64,000 bases of DNA from Tamarix chinensis. Taxonomy: Eukaryota > Streptophyta > Magnoliopsida > Caryophyllales > Tamaricaceae. The notes beneath the pieces were generated by a model, which was given only the letters and a program-made list of their open reading frames with translations, did not search any database and was not told the DNA's origin. The position numbers and the translations under genes are program-made. How positions within the stretch are numbered: the stretch's first letter is position 1; every line of letters begins with the position of its first letter. The DNA lies in the NCBI GenBank assembly GCA_030549775.1, contig CM060175.1, positions 42,783,415 to 42,847,414 of the forward strand, read 5' to 3'. Of the stretch, positions 34,341-46,000 are shown piece by piece.

Positions 34341-36105
34341 TCGGCTCAATAATCTTCCACTTTACATGATTAATGTTTTACCGTGTCTTATTCAAAAGTT
34401 TCACCCTAGACATGCATGACTAACTCCCTCTACACTTATCCTCCAAAAGGGCCTGTCCGATATCCTGAGACTCATGTACCTCCTAACTTGCCCCAACATC
34501 CTTTCCTCATTACCCTAATTCACACTAGAGGCCCAAATCCTAAGTGTATGGATCAAGGCTCACTACCTTATACCTCTAAGTCCACTCACTGCCTCACCTT
34601 AGGATTTTCTCCAGAAACCTTAATTTGGACCTATGTGGCCCATCCTTCTCTACCTTACACAACCCAAACTATTTTAACACCCCACACATCACAACCCTTG
34701 GATTCAACCCTCATCATCTCACTTTACTCCCCAAGTACACGTGTGACCACGAAACCTTAGGTGGCCACACCAAACCCTAGCTGGCCACGCCAAACCCTAA
34801 CATCCTCCTTTCCACATGTCAACCCTCCATTTCTCACCTCCCACTCTTATTTTCCCATGATGCCCATACTCATCCCTCACATGATAATCTTCCATCCTCA
34901 TCTCATACTCCACTCACCCTCATTTATTTTTCCTTTTTACCACCTTCTCATATTAGGGTTTCCTTCCAAACCCTAGCTCAGTCTCTTATGCACTCTTATA
35001 CTGTCCCACGTACTATTTTTCTCCCAAGGCCTCCAATCACCCAAAAAACTCTTCCATTACCTTCCTCTCATCTCAAGTCAACTTTCCATACGTAAAGCTC
35101 ACCCCCATGCAGACTCTATCCATCACATGCAAACCCTCGAAGTTTTTTATACAAAACCCTAAAACTCCTATACAAAACCGTAGATGCAAAACCCTAAAAT
35201 CTCCCATGCAAAACCTAGATTCTCCCATGCAAAGTTCATCCACTTTATTTTGCTTTAATTCCCTTTGTATTCTTCCTCTCATGGATCATGGGATGTTTAG
35301 GTCAATCCCACATCCCTTAGTCAACTTATTTTCCTTTGGTCAACTTACTTCCCCATTTTCCCTTTTCATCCTTTCATCCTATATCATCACATTACATATC
35401 CTAGCATGCGTGTCCTAAAGGGCCACAACACATCACATCATAATCACAACATATACATATTATACACATGCTATAAGATAACACTTGAACACACCTCAAC
35501 TCCAAGCTAAGCTATACATAAAATAGTTATAACGATAAGCATAAGATACATAACATATCATGATACATGACATACAAGGCATATATGACATATAGCACAC
35601 ATAAGGCCTTAGCTACACCCTTACCTAGTACGTCACCGGTCTTGGAGCATGCTCCTACGCCTCCTTAGAGTTTTGATTTGTTTCACCTATAAGAGGAAAA
35701 ACTAAGGATTAGTTTCCCTCCTACCAAAAATACTATTATTTCCTATTTTGTTCCAAGATTAGGGTTACTATTATTAAAGAAACTTTAAAAGTGAAAATTA
35801 GGGTTTTTAATAATATCTATAGCCATATTTATATTATTAAATCTAATGGCTTTATTTTCTCTAATAATGATAGTACTAACACTAGTTATAGAAAAAATAG
35901 CAATATTAATAATAATAGTAAGACTAATACTCCTAGTAATAGAAACCCTAATATTTTTAAGGCTAAGACTAATAATAAGGTTAAGGATAAAATAATAATA
36001 ATATAATAATAGTAACATTAACAAAATATTAATATTGCTAAGAATAATAGTAATAATAGTAATATTTGAAATGATGATAATATAAGGGTTTAAATATTTT
36101 TACCA

Positions 36106-36119
36106 TAATAATAATAGTG

Positions 36120-36164
<45 letters not shown>

Positions 36165-36190
36165 GTAATAATAGTAGTAATAATAATAAT
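36106..36190 (+). repeat. (TAA)n microsatellite
   Basis: A long TAA/AAT tract with TAG interruptions. On the minus strand it yields a poly-Leu ORF end (within 36100-36735) that is an artefact. Confidence 0.95.
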
Positions 36191-36299
36191 GGTATTAATA
36201 AAAATAATGTGAAATAGGGTTTCAACCCTTCATTGTAATAATAATAATAATATAATACAATTAAAATGAATAAGGCTTGAATAATTAGGATTGAAGGGT

Positions 36300-37480
36300 T
36301 TAGAGTACCACCTAGGATTGGTGGTGACTGGCGGCACCGACGGCGGTGCACGGTGGTGGTGACGGCAATGACGGTAGGGAAAGAGGAAAAAGAGAAGGTT
36401 AGTTGAGTCTTGGGAATAGGAGAGGGTGGATGAGGGTGGAAGTTGGAGTGGTTGAGGTTGCCCAAGTTGAGAGGGTTGGAATGAGGGTGGTGGTGCAGCC
36501 AAAGGCAGCGGTGTAGTGGTGGCCGAGAGTGGGAAAAGGAGGAATGGAGGAGGAGAGGGAGGAAGGGGAAAAGGAGGATAGGGAAAGGTAGAGGAAGGTC
36601 TGTAGGAAAATTTGGGAGGTGGAAGAGGTGGTGGTTGCGACGGGAGTGGTGGCAAACGGTGGTGCGAAGGGTGGTAGAGGTGGAAGCGTGGCTGCTCGGG
36701 AAGGAAATTTTGCATGGTAGGGGTGGCTTATGCAAGGCAAATTGATGGTGGATGGTGGTGTAGTTTGGTAGAGTGTGATACAGGGAGTGGTGTTGTGGGT
36801 CTCTCGAGCGGTGACGCTGGACGACGGCGACAACGAGGATGTTTGATAGTGCGATGGCGCACGGAAGGGATTTTCTAGGTTGCGGGAAAGAGTTTGAGTC
36901 TAGGGCTGGTTATGGGGTATTTACAGGGCCAAAGGAGGGGGATAAGGTCAGAGGGGAATGGGAAAATAGGGGCAGGTAGGTGAGGGCACACCGACCGGTG
37001 ACGACAGGCCCACGTAGGTCTGCCATGGCAGGATGTGATTGGCCAGGGAGGAAGAAATGGCGTGCAAGAAGAGGGGAGGGTTGGTTGGGTCGAAATAGCA
37101 AGCAGATCAGCAGGGAAGAGAGAGGAGAGATGGCCGGTCAGCAAGCATGGTCGGCGACGAGATTCATAGTGTAGGTTGGGGGAGGTTGCAGGTCGCGACG
37201 AGGGAGGAAGAAGAAGGAAGAAGAGGGAGAGGAGTGGACCGGGCGGTCCGGGCAGTCCGGGAAAAAGAAAAGAAAGAAAAGAACGAGGGAACCAACCGGC
37301 GGCTGGGAAAAAGAAGTAAAACGCGGCCCACGGGGCTTGGGCCGCGCCGAAGAAGAAGAAAGGAGGAAGGGGATTGTGCCGTAGGGGAGTTGGCCCAAAT
37401 CGGGGAAGAACAGAAAAAGAGAAGGAGAAAGGAGAGAAATAAAGAAAAAGGGAAAAGAAGGGAAAAAAAAGGAAAGAAAA
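36300..37480 (+). repeat. Purine-rich, GC-richer block of family B
   Basis: The plus strand is heavily G and A (GGTGG, GGAAGAGG, GAAAAAGG runs) for over 1 kb, in contrast to the surrounding AT-rich DNA. Minus-strand ORFs here are Pro/Ser/Leu-rich translations of the pyrimidine strand. The minus strand near 36925 (CCTGTAAATACCCC) aligns with a TATAAATACCC sequence at the window end and may be an LTR promoter. Confidence 0.6.
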
Positions 37481-37802
37481 GAAAAAGGAAAAGGAAAAAA
37501 ATAGGTTGGTTAGGGTATTTGGAATATTTTGGTATTTTTAGAATATTTAAAAATAATAATATTTTAATAAAATAATATTTAATTCCCCTTTTAGGCTAAT
37601 TTGAGATTTTTGAAAGATTTTTCCTAAATTCATTTTAATTAGCAAAACACCCAAATTTTCCTAATTAAAATACTTATTATTTTCTTCTTGATTTGCCTTA
37701 ATTAATTCTCTTTTATTTTAATAAAATAACTTACTTAATTAATTTTCCTACTAAATTCTTAATTAGTTATAATTCTTAAAATTAAGTTTTTGGGGTATTT
37801 CA

Positions 37803-38609
37803 CCCTCTCCTAAGAGACCAAGTATGATGGATGAGGAAGATCTTTGAGAAAAGTCCTTTGGCACTAGCATGATGTAGTGGTGGGAGAGGTAGTCCTACGC
37901 TGGTCCCGTCATGGAATATTCACATTATATGTTCTACTTTTATATGGCTCATTATGGAGACTCGTGCATGTATGGACATGTCTATCCTAAGGCCTTTCCA
38001 TATATATATATATTTGTATATATGTATGATAGCCATCTCTTATGTAATATCTCTCTAAGTATGTTGCATACCATGTTATCATATGACCTCAATATGTAGC
38101 ATGAGCCCTTACCATGTTTTAAATAGCTTGTTTTACCAATACACTATATTAATACTACATTTGTGTGGCTTCTGATTTGGTGAGTAGAGGACGATTTGTA
38201 AGGATATGATTCTCTACTAGAGTATCTTGAGGATGATGTCGTAGGCTAGTAGCTGACCATTGCTTGGGATTTGAGAATTACTTTCCTATTTAGTTAAGAG
38301 TTAGGATAATCGGTTTGATATTTTTTTCTACTATGTTAGGATGTTTTTGGTTCTTCCCAATTATTTAAACTCTTAGCTTTGGTTCCTCTATTTGGACATT
38401 GTATACTCTCTTCTCTATATTATTATTCTCATTACTATTATTAGTATTGTATTATTAATAGTAGAGCACGCATTCTTCATTCTTCGTTACAGTTTTCCTT
38501 GCATCAAGCACGAGTTAGGTGATGACCACACTTCTATCATAGTTGATGATGCTTATGCATTGTCTTAAATAGGAAAAATTTTTTGATTCTAAAAATTAGG
38601 GGTATTACA
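37803..38609 (-). repeat. Terminus of an inverted family B copy
   Basis: Read on the minus strand from 38609: TGTAATACCCCTAATTTTT, then GTGTGGTCATCACCTAACTC, matching 2677 onward (TGTAACACCCCTAATTTTT ... gtgatcatcacttagccc). Similarity continues past 38220 (ctcaagatactcta). The copy is interrupted by the complete family B element at 33263-37802. Confidence 0.7.
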
Positions 38610-39090
38610 TTATGATCAGGATATAATTTATGCTAATATTAATGTAGTGTTATAGTAGATAATTTTAAATATTTAATATATCTATGTTTTTTAATCATTA
38701 AGTAGAGATAATATAAACCACAATCCTTAGAGTTAACTCTCAAATAGAACCTTTCTAGTAAAAAAAAATAGCAAAAAAATATTACCAACAATAATAGTAT
38801 CAACTTCATGCTATCATATACTGATTAGGTGTGTTTCATACCTCATCATATCATTAACATGTTTATGTGACAATTAGCACATAAAATATTAAGAAATAAA
38901 ATACTTGTCTTTCAGTATTGTCATATCAATGAGTGCAAAAATATATAAATAAACCATTACATAAACAATTTAGTCAACAAGCATTGGGAAAGGTTGAGAA
39001 TATGGGATTAAATGCTCAAACTCTTTAGTTTTTGATCAATAAAGTATATATCGTCCATCAACACTTCGATCATGAAGTTTTAGCCACAAC
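38610..39090. other. Nothing recognised
   Basis: AT-rich spacer between the family B terminus and the MULE remnant. Confidence 0.5.
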
Positions 39091-41200
39091 TTACGCAACT
39101 AAGGCAAAGGGTAAATATTTAAGAGATGTATCTTCTATATTAAGTGGTATTAGAAATATTATCCAATAAAAGTAGATAAACATGTTAATAAAGTTAAAAA
39201 TAATAGTAAAGTTATAAACAAAGGCACAGTTATATATAGTGAATTTGTGACTGAAGATATGCAATAAAAACAATCTTATCAAGCCCTTGTGTCCTTAGAT
39301 GTGCCACTAGCAAGAGGAATGAAGTGTTGCTATCACTAGATAGAACCACCAAGAATGGTATGGTGTGGTCATATAAATCACTTGCATATGGAAAATGAGT
39401 CTTACTATGCATGAAACTTGATGCAACTAATACCATTTTTCCCTCTCAACCATGCCCATTGCTTCAACCATGTGTCATACCCCAAGATGAATAGAATTTT
39501 TGAACAAACTCCCAACTTGATGGATCTCTTTTCTTAGATTTTTTCTTGGGATGATCCTTACCCTCTTGTAGATCTTCCATATTAGTATTTTATGGATCAA
39601 TTTTATTTTATTTTTTAAAACTTAGCAAACCAGTTCCACTCTAGAGATGAAAAACAAACTATGTAATAAATCATCTATTACATTATGTCCTAGTGAACTG
39701 ATCGGTGCATTTGTATCAAGCTTCCTCCAAAATGGGTGTCTATGTGAAAGAGGAAACCAAACTCATAATAAGAAGGTAGTTTGTGTGTGCATTATAGTTT
39801 ACATTCACATGATTTTTCATCATGAAATTCCACAATAATTTTCACTCATGTAAACTCCTACCCGATCAAACCCAATGCAATCAATGACACATGACCTCTC
39901 AAATAAGAAAACAATAAAGACCTAGTATAATGAGGTATTATATACTAAGACTAATCCAACTACACTCAAACATTTTTATGATGTGAAGTTAGCATCAAAT
40001 CAATCTCATATCAAATAGTATCAAAGCCACTAATCAATGATCATGTGAATCACTTCAATTAAAAATGAACACTTTCAACCTTTTTAATCAACGACTAAAA
40101 AAATTTGAATATATAATTGGTTTAAGTTAGCTCAAAAATATTAAAGAATTCAATCAATAGGCAAATAAATACTTAACCATTCTCTATGTTACCATACATG
40201 TTCGTTGTATCCTCATTGATATGAAATAATTAATCAATCTACTAAGAAACAAACTCCTTTTATAAGGTCCAACCAATAATGCTTCAAATAATAGAAAATT
40301 TTAGGCATATTCTTATAATCACTCTCAAGTAATGATAGTTGATCCTCGTATTCTACCTCATTGGTGGCATGTATGACTTGATTCCATCTTTTAATAAAAG
40401 TAGTAGCAAATGGTTTGCTTCTTGAAATATTTATGCACATTTTCTACATGCTTTTATTAAGATGAAACTTACATAATAGGAGCTTTGAATTGGGAAAACT
40501 ACAATCAACTATATATATATTAATCCAAGCTCTCTACTTGTAAGTATTGTGATCGGAATAAATAGATCCATCAAGAGTTTTATCTTACCCACTAGCCACA
40601 CATAATTATCCAACTTATCCAATGAAAGAAATGCATATGCAACATTAAAATTCTTCTTCGTTGAAATCTCTAATAAAAGCATCATGCACTTATTTTTCTT
40701 ATACGTGGAATTCATTTATAGAACATATGGAAATGCTTGTGCAAACTAAATTGATGTAGTGCAAAGAATAAATATGTGAAAGTGTTAGAATCCACATCTC
40801 TTCTATGCCACCAAATAAAACCATTATCAATTCTTCGCAATGTATTGCATAAGTATTCACAAAATCATCTGATCTCTCATTTCCTTCACCCTTAGCTTTT
40901 TTTGTGTATTATAGATTTCTCTCTACAAATTGTGTTGTTATTAAAATGTCTTCTCAAATATATCTTGATATTTGTTACTTCGTATGACTTCTGCATAATT
41001 ATTTAACTATCTCCATCTTGTCTTTAATCAAAGAATAAATGGTTTGCCTTATGCTTTACCAATTTATGATTGTGTCTACCATGGCAAACATGTAAAGACT
41101 ATATGCATTTAGTATTTTCAATTCTAATAAGCTCAAAAAGATAATGATTATTTTCTGTGCTTGTAAATCAAGGATCCTCAACATTCATTGGCATCGCTGC
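39091..41200 (-). pseudogene. Mutator-like (MULE) transposase pseudogene, possibly with an OTU-type tail
   Basis: In minus-strand order: VCHGRHNHKLVKHKANH (near 41100, the pre-transposase HxxH-type segment), scattered matches, then MNSTYKKNKCMMLLLEI...FNVAYAFLSLDKLDNYVWLVGKIK (40715-40560), which is the MULE transposase core (normally D-STYKTNRY...PLLEIVG; the usual MDCTYK Asp is Asn here), then ATNEVEYEDQLSLLES...LKHYWLDLIKG (40370-40250), and further on KRDPSSWEFVQ (near 39530) and SDLYDHTIPFLVVLSSDSNTSFL (near 39370). The last two resemble the spacer and C-terminal region of MULE proteins that carry an OTU-like domain. Many stops and frameshifts: inactive. A short ORF starting at 42141 (MKNLLKNDGSSVGDPSNFG) may or may not belong to it. 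No terminal inverted repeats were identified. Confidence 0.78.
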
Positions 41201-41848
41201 TTTCAGATTTTAGCTAGAACATGCCTACTCCACTACCATTAACCCCAATTGAATGCCATATAACAATAATCATTTTCAATATTTTACCAATTGTTGTTGT
41301 CTAGTCAAAAAGTTCATCATGATTCGAAATTACTTGAACCGTGTTAAAATAATTTGCATGATCCAAATCATCTTATGTACTATCAAACATATGTTCCATT
41401 CTTGATATATCCTATTACATGAGAGTCAAAAATGAATACATTAATAACAAGGCATACAAATAATACATAGGAATATACATAATATGCAAACAAGTAAGGA
41501 ATATAATAATATCAAACAAAACACACCCTAATTTACAAAATACAAGCCATAAAATTAAAGAAAGAATATTAAAACAACAAAGAATAATGTACATGATGTG
41601 TACATGGTGATGTATATGTACTACAAACTACAATGCATAAAAAAAAGTGCATTGGCAGTGCAGAAAGCATGACATGCCCTGTGCGCAATGCATGGCCGGT
41701 GCAGGTATCGTCTGTGCGCATTTTTTTAGTACTGTTTGTTTTGATCTGATCTGATCCGTGCCCTGGCTTGTGTGTATGGCATAGCATGTGCGTTGTGCGC
41801 ATAGCCCGGGGCATGAAAATCAAAAGCCAGTTTTTATTGCGCAAGACT

Positions 41849-41851
<3 letters not shown>

Positions 41852-41892
<41 letters not shown>
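41852..41892 (+). repeat. (AT)20 microsatellite
   Basis: An uninterrupted AT tract of about 41 bp. Confidence 0.97.
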
Positions 41893-41894
<2 letters not shown>

Positions 41895-42878
41895 AATCAA
41901 AAGCTAATTTCATATAAAGTCATGTGGATTTGCATATATGTTGTGTGCGCATGGGTTTGCACGCATATAAATTTATAGAAATTACCTCAACTCCGAAGCT
42001 GATGGTACCTTCATAATCTTAATAAACACTACGCATCTCCCTGTTATTGTTAGATTCACTTTTATTGGTATCAATATTAGCATTACCAAAATTGCTTGGA
42101 TCTCCTACGCTGCTGCCGTCATTCTTCAACAGATTTTTCATAATTTAGTCACCCTAATTTTGATAATAATATGATGAATTTAAAAGGTAGAATTATCAAA
42201 ATAGGATCAATCTATACTTTGGGACTAATATAACAGTAGAAATAGAAGTACAATGGCTTAAGAGTTGAGACAATTAAAAGCTCGGTCACCAAACTTATCA
42301 TCTGACTCCTTTTCGCAGGACAAAAATTCACAAGGGGAAGCACTGAACTTTGATATCCTTAAAGCGAATAAGATGGCTTGAACGATGATTAAAGAATTAG
42401 AAATCTAAATTTATGACGGCACGAAGGACATGACGAGAAAGCCATAATCAGCGGAGAAAGTTTTGCTCTCCATACAAAAGTAACTTATTCAAACTCTGAC
42501 GGGCGCTCTTTGTTTGCCAAGGACAAACAAGAGCTGCCAAAAATATTTGCCTTACCTAAGGAGGAGAGAGGGAGGCCAACATGAGCCGCCAGTGAAGCCG
42601 TTGACGTAGAGAGATGGATGGAGAGACAGTAAGAGCCTTCTCTTTGCCGTCTAATATCTGCCTCTCCGGCATTAGTGTCTAAGCTAATGTTATGTTTTGC
42701 ATCCAGGGCATAAGAGAACCAGATTTCATTTTGAGTACTAGATGAAATTTGAGCTAGCTACTCCTTAAATATTAGAAGTCCTAAATTCAATACTTTTATG
42801 GTATAACATAACATTTTATACTTCCCTTTACGTATAAAAAATAAATAAAAATAAATAAATAAATAAATAAATAAACCC
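41893..42878. other. Intergenic region downstream of the RINT1-like gene
   Basis: No gene recognised apart from a 39-codon coding-looking stretch on the minus strand ending near 42022 (start 42141). An (AAAT)n tract lies at about 42840-42875. Confidence 0.5.
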
Positions 42879-42884
42879 TTTATT
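42879..42884 (-). terminator. Candidate polyadenylation signal of the RINT1-like gene
   Basis: AATAAA on the minus strand, about 160 bp past the stop codon at 43044. Confidence 0.5.
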
Positions 42885-43043
42885 TTGAGCAAAAAAGTGC
42901 ACGCCTTTGCTTGTACTTTACGATTGAATAAGAGAAGGAAAGCTCTCCTATTGATAATCCAAAGAAACCCTTCCTCCTCTCCCCCTTATGAGTAAGGAAA
43001 AAAATGTTTGCTGGTATCGACATACACAAAAATATCATTTGAC

Positions 43044-46000
43044 TTAAATAGCAAAGACACGGCATTTTGCAATTCTTCGTGCCTCATCTACAGTCAAATG
43101 TCTAATCCTATTATCAAACTTCCAAGGCTCTCCACGGACAGAGAGTTCTTGAAGATGTTTTTCATTCATTCTCAGCAACCTTAAGCCCTCGTATGAATAG
43201 GGAAAGAAACCTTCGGGTCTCAAACACCAAGCTCTGAAGGTACCATAAAGAACTTCCATGTCCTTACCAAATCGCTCAACACCACTTTCACTGAACTTAA
43301 CGTTACTCAAAAGAATACGAGTGAAGATCATACGATCCATGCCTGCAGCTAGACTTCTCCATATGCCAGCAAAGTCGAGGCCATTCAAGCCCTGCTCCAA
43401 TAATAGCAATTTTTGTTGCAGATAATCTACAGCTACAACAAATGCGCTTGTAACTGCTCCACCATCTTCTATCCTCTCTTGCCAATGTTTTTTGTTTCTC
43501 ACATAGTCTCGACAATGAGCATCAAAACCCCTCAGAACAACCGTTGCTATCATATTAACCCACTCTTTTCGAAATTCCTCCAGCTTTCGGACTTCTGGAT
43601 CAAATATGCCGAATTCCAGCACCTTCTTCGTCCCTCCGCCATGCCTCAACTCTTCAACAGGTGAATCCTCTTCTCTACTCTTTTTGGTCGCCATTTCAAT
43701 GAATAAGACGTCTTCCGACCATTCTTTTAGAGCAGAACCCATGTGATGAGCAGAGTTGATGGCATTCATAACTTTGATCAGAGCTTCATCATCTGCCAAG
43801 GCAGTCAATCCTTGTGCTTCAAGGCATTTCGTGAGCAAGAAATCCAAAAATCTGTGGATAATGGGTGCAGCTACTAATTGAACAAATCTCAACCTCAAAG
43901 TGACAGTGGGCATCAATTGACAGCGGTCAATGATGGATGACAGTTGCTGAAGGAATACAAGGGAAATTTTAGGGCATCTATAATCTTCAAAACCTGGCCC
44001 ATGAGTCTTTGTTGTCCAGTTCCTTTCATCCTCCATAGCCGGTCTCAGCTTGTCCATTATGTCACCGAGTTCAATTTCTAACCAAATGTCAAACCAATCT
44101 TGTCGATCAAAGAAGATGGAGAAAGAAGAGATACTCTGCAAATTCTCATCCTCTGATAGGTAACTTAAGTTTCCTAAATGGACAGCCAGAGACCGAATTC
44201 TTTTATCAAACTCCATCATTAAATCAACAAGATGGAGCCATGCCATTTTAGCATGTGATGGCCCATCAGTTGCAGTCTCCATCTCCATTTGAGAAATGTA
44301 AGCAGGGAATACCTCTTTTGCCAAGTACGTTGACAGGGAGGCTACAATACAAGAAATCCACTCCTCCCTGCAACTATAACCAATCAACATTGCTTCATCG
44401 ACTAATGGTTGCAACAATTCATCCATGGAATCCACATAATCCTTCGCAACTTTTAAGGAAAGTGCAAAGATAAACTCTGGCTTATCAACCCACTTCGCAA
44501 AATGTTGTTGGGAAGCAAGAGACAAAGGATTTACAAGTTCTTCAATTGCCCAAAGTGGCTGGTGCAGTACAACCGTCTGCTCATACCCGACGAGCTGCCT
44601 TGATTTCCTCCGTTGTTGCAGTTCCTGTAACCTACACAAGTTAAGAAAATTTTCACAGTACTTCTGTTTCAGCGCCCCATGAATGGTGAAAAGAGGGTTA
44701 GAAACTTCTGATGATCTCCTTGCATCCAGATTTGAAGTATTCAGAGTGGAAAGGGGTGGCGGCCACCCAAAGGAAGCAAGAAGTGCTCTATAATCAGCAA
44801 TTGCCTGGGGCCTCAAAGTGGCTAAGGCACGGTCAACTCTATGATCAACAGCTGAGATAAGGCGAGTCCACTGTGGATGTGCCTCAGCAATTGAAGTCAA
44901 TATGTTCTCTGTTTTTCTGAGCGAGTTGATAGCACCAAGACGCCCTTCCTGCAACACATTAGACCATTAATCCCTCAGTCAAACTACCATTTACCCATAT
45001 CATAAATTCAGTCACGACTAAATATCACCTCCATATTTTCTGCTATCAAATGTTTTCGTAGATTTCTGTTCATCATGGAAGACACTGCATCCTCAATGTC
45101 ACCAACAAGGCTGTCCAGCTTTAAAGTTGTTACTGAAAACAGAGCAGATGCAGCCATTTGAAACAAAAGTAGAGGCAAGGTGCTATGAAATACAGATTCT
45201 ACAAAGTTATGCTCAATCTACAAACTTGAAACAGTTAGCAGACATGGATGAGAAAGCACCACAATAGAGAATGCCTGCCATCCCTGTAAAGCATCAAACT
45301 AGTGGTGATGGACATCAGAGAGAGGAATCCAAACTCCAAAAATAGAGGAGGGAAAGAGAAAGAAAGGGAGTTGAAGAGCTGGCTTTAGGAGAAAGTGGGC
45401 TTCATGCAGTTGCTGTGGTGGAGGAGACGAGAGCATATTAGCGGTGGTGGTAGTCGGTGGAAGTGGGTATAAAAACACCTTGTAGGGAAGAAGAATTTGA
45501 TCATGAGAGAAGGATTTGTAGCCCTAGTGTGATGTGAAGGAGATTAAGCGTGGAGAATTTCTCTTCCTCTTTGTTGCACTTACAAAATATCACCATTAGG
45601 CCCAACCGTCTTCTCACTCATACCTGCAACAACCATCTTCCTTCCACCAGTATGTCTCAAAAAATTAGCCACTGTTCCAGCTCTTGAAATCAAGGTAAAG
45701 GGTACTTGTAATTTTAGTTAGCTCTCTAAATCAGGGAAAAGAGGATTTATAATTTGAGATAGGAACCTGGGGATTTGGGAGTGAAGGAGTAAAGGAAAGA
45801 TGCGAGAGGTGAAACTGGTGGAAAAATGGGTGAGAATGGGAAAAGCAGCAAAAATATCATGTTTTAGGGCATGTAAATTTTGCTAAAGATGGGACAAATG
45901 ATAAGGAGGAAGTTGAAGAAATATATTATGGGTAAAAAGGGATTTTAATAAATATATTAACAAATGAATATAGTACTAGTAATAGTAGTAGTACGTACTA

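Larger units (their letters stand above)
33263..37802 (+). mobile_element. Family B repeat: complete 4.54-kb non-coding element with target duplication
   Basis: It begins TGTAACACCC and ends GGGGTATTTCA. The flanking 5-mers are tcctc (33258-33262) and ccctc (37803-37807), a 5-bp target duplication with one mismatch. The flanks outside the element join into a sequence resembling the unoccupied relative at 33060-33110 (ccctctcacctacaagaccaag), which supports an insertion event. Inside: a start like 59520, nested tandem repeats (33990-34340), CCAAACCCTA-rich sequence, a TAA microsatellite and a purine-rich block. ORFs in the 34.4-37.6 kb part are Pro/Leu/Lys low-complexity and not credible genes. 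No reverse transcriptase. Best explanation: a solo LTR of a large-LTR Ty3/gypsy element; an unrelated non-autonomous element is the alternative. Confidence 0.75.

Noticed and set aside
34416..34976. Plus-strand ORFs of 114 and 71 aa rich in Pro/Ser/Thr
   Set aside because: Located in the non-coding family B element, composition-driven and not conserved in the copy at 62 kb.
36100..37398. Pro/Leu/Ser/His-rich ORFs of 80-211 aa on the minus strand
   Set aside because: They are translations of the pyrimidine strand of a purine-rich repeat and of a (TAA)n microsatellite (poly-Leu), in several frames at once.
43044..44957. Reading the 637-aa ORF as a complete protein
   Set aside because: Its apparent start lies in the intron; the acceptor at 44949-44950 and upstream exons complete the N-terminus to 807 residues.
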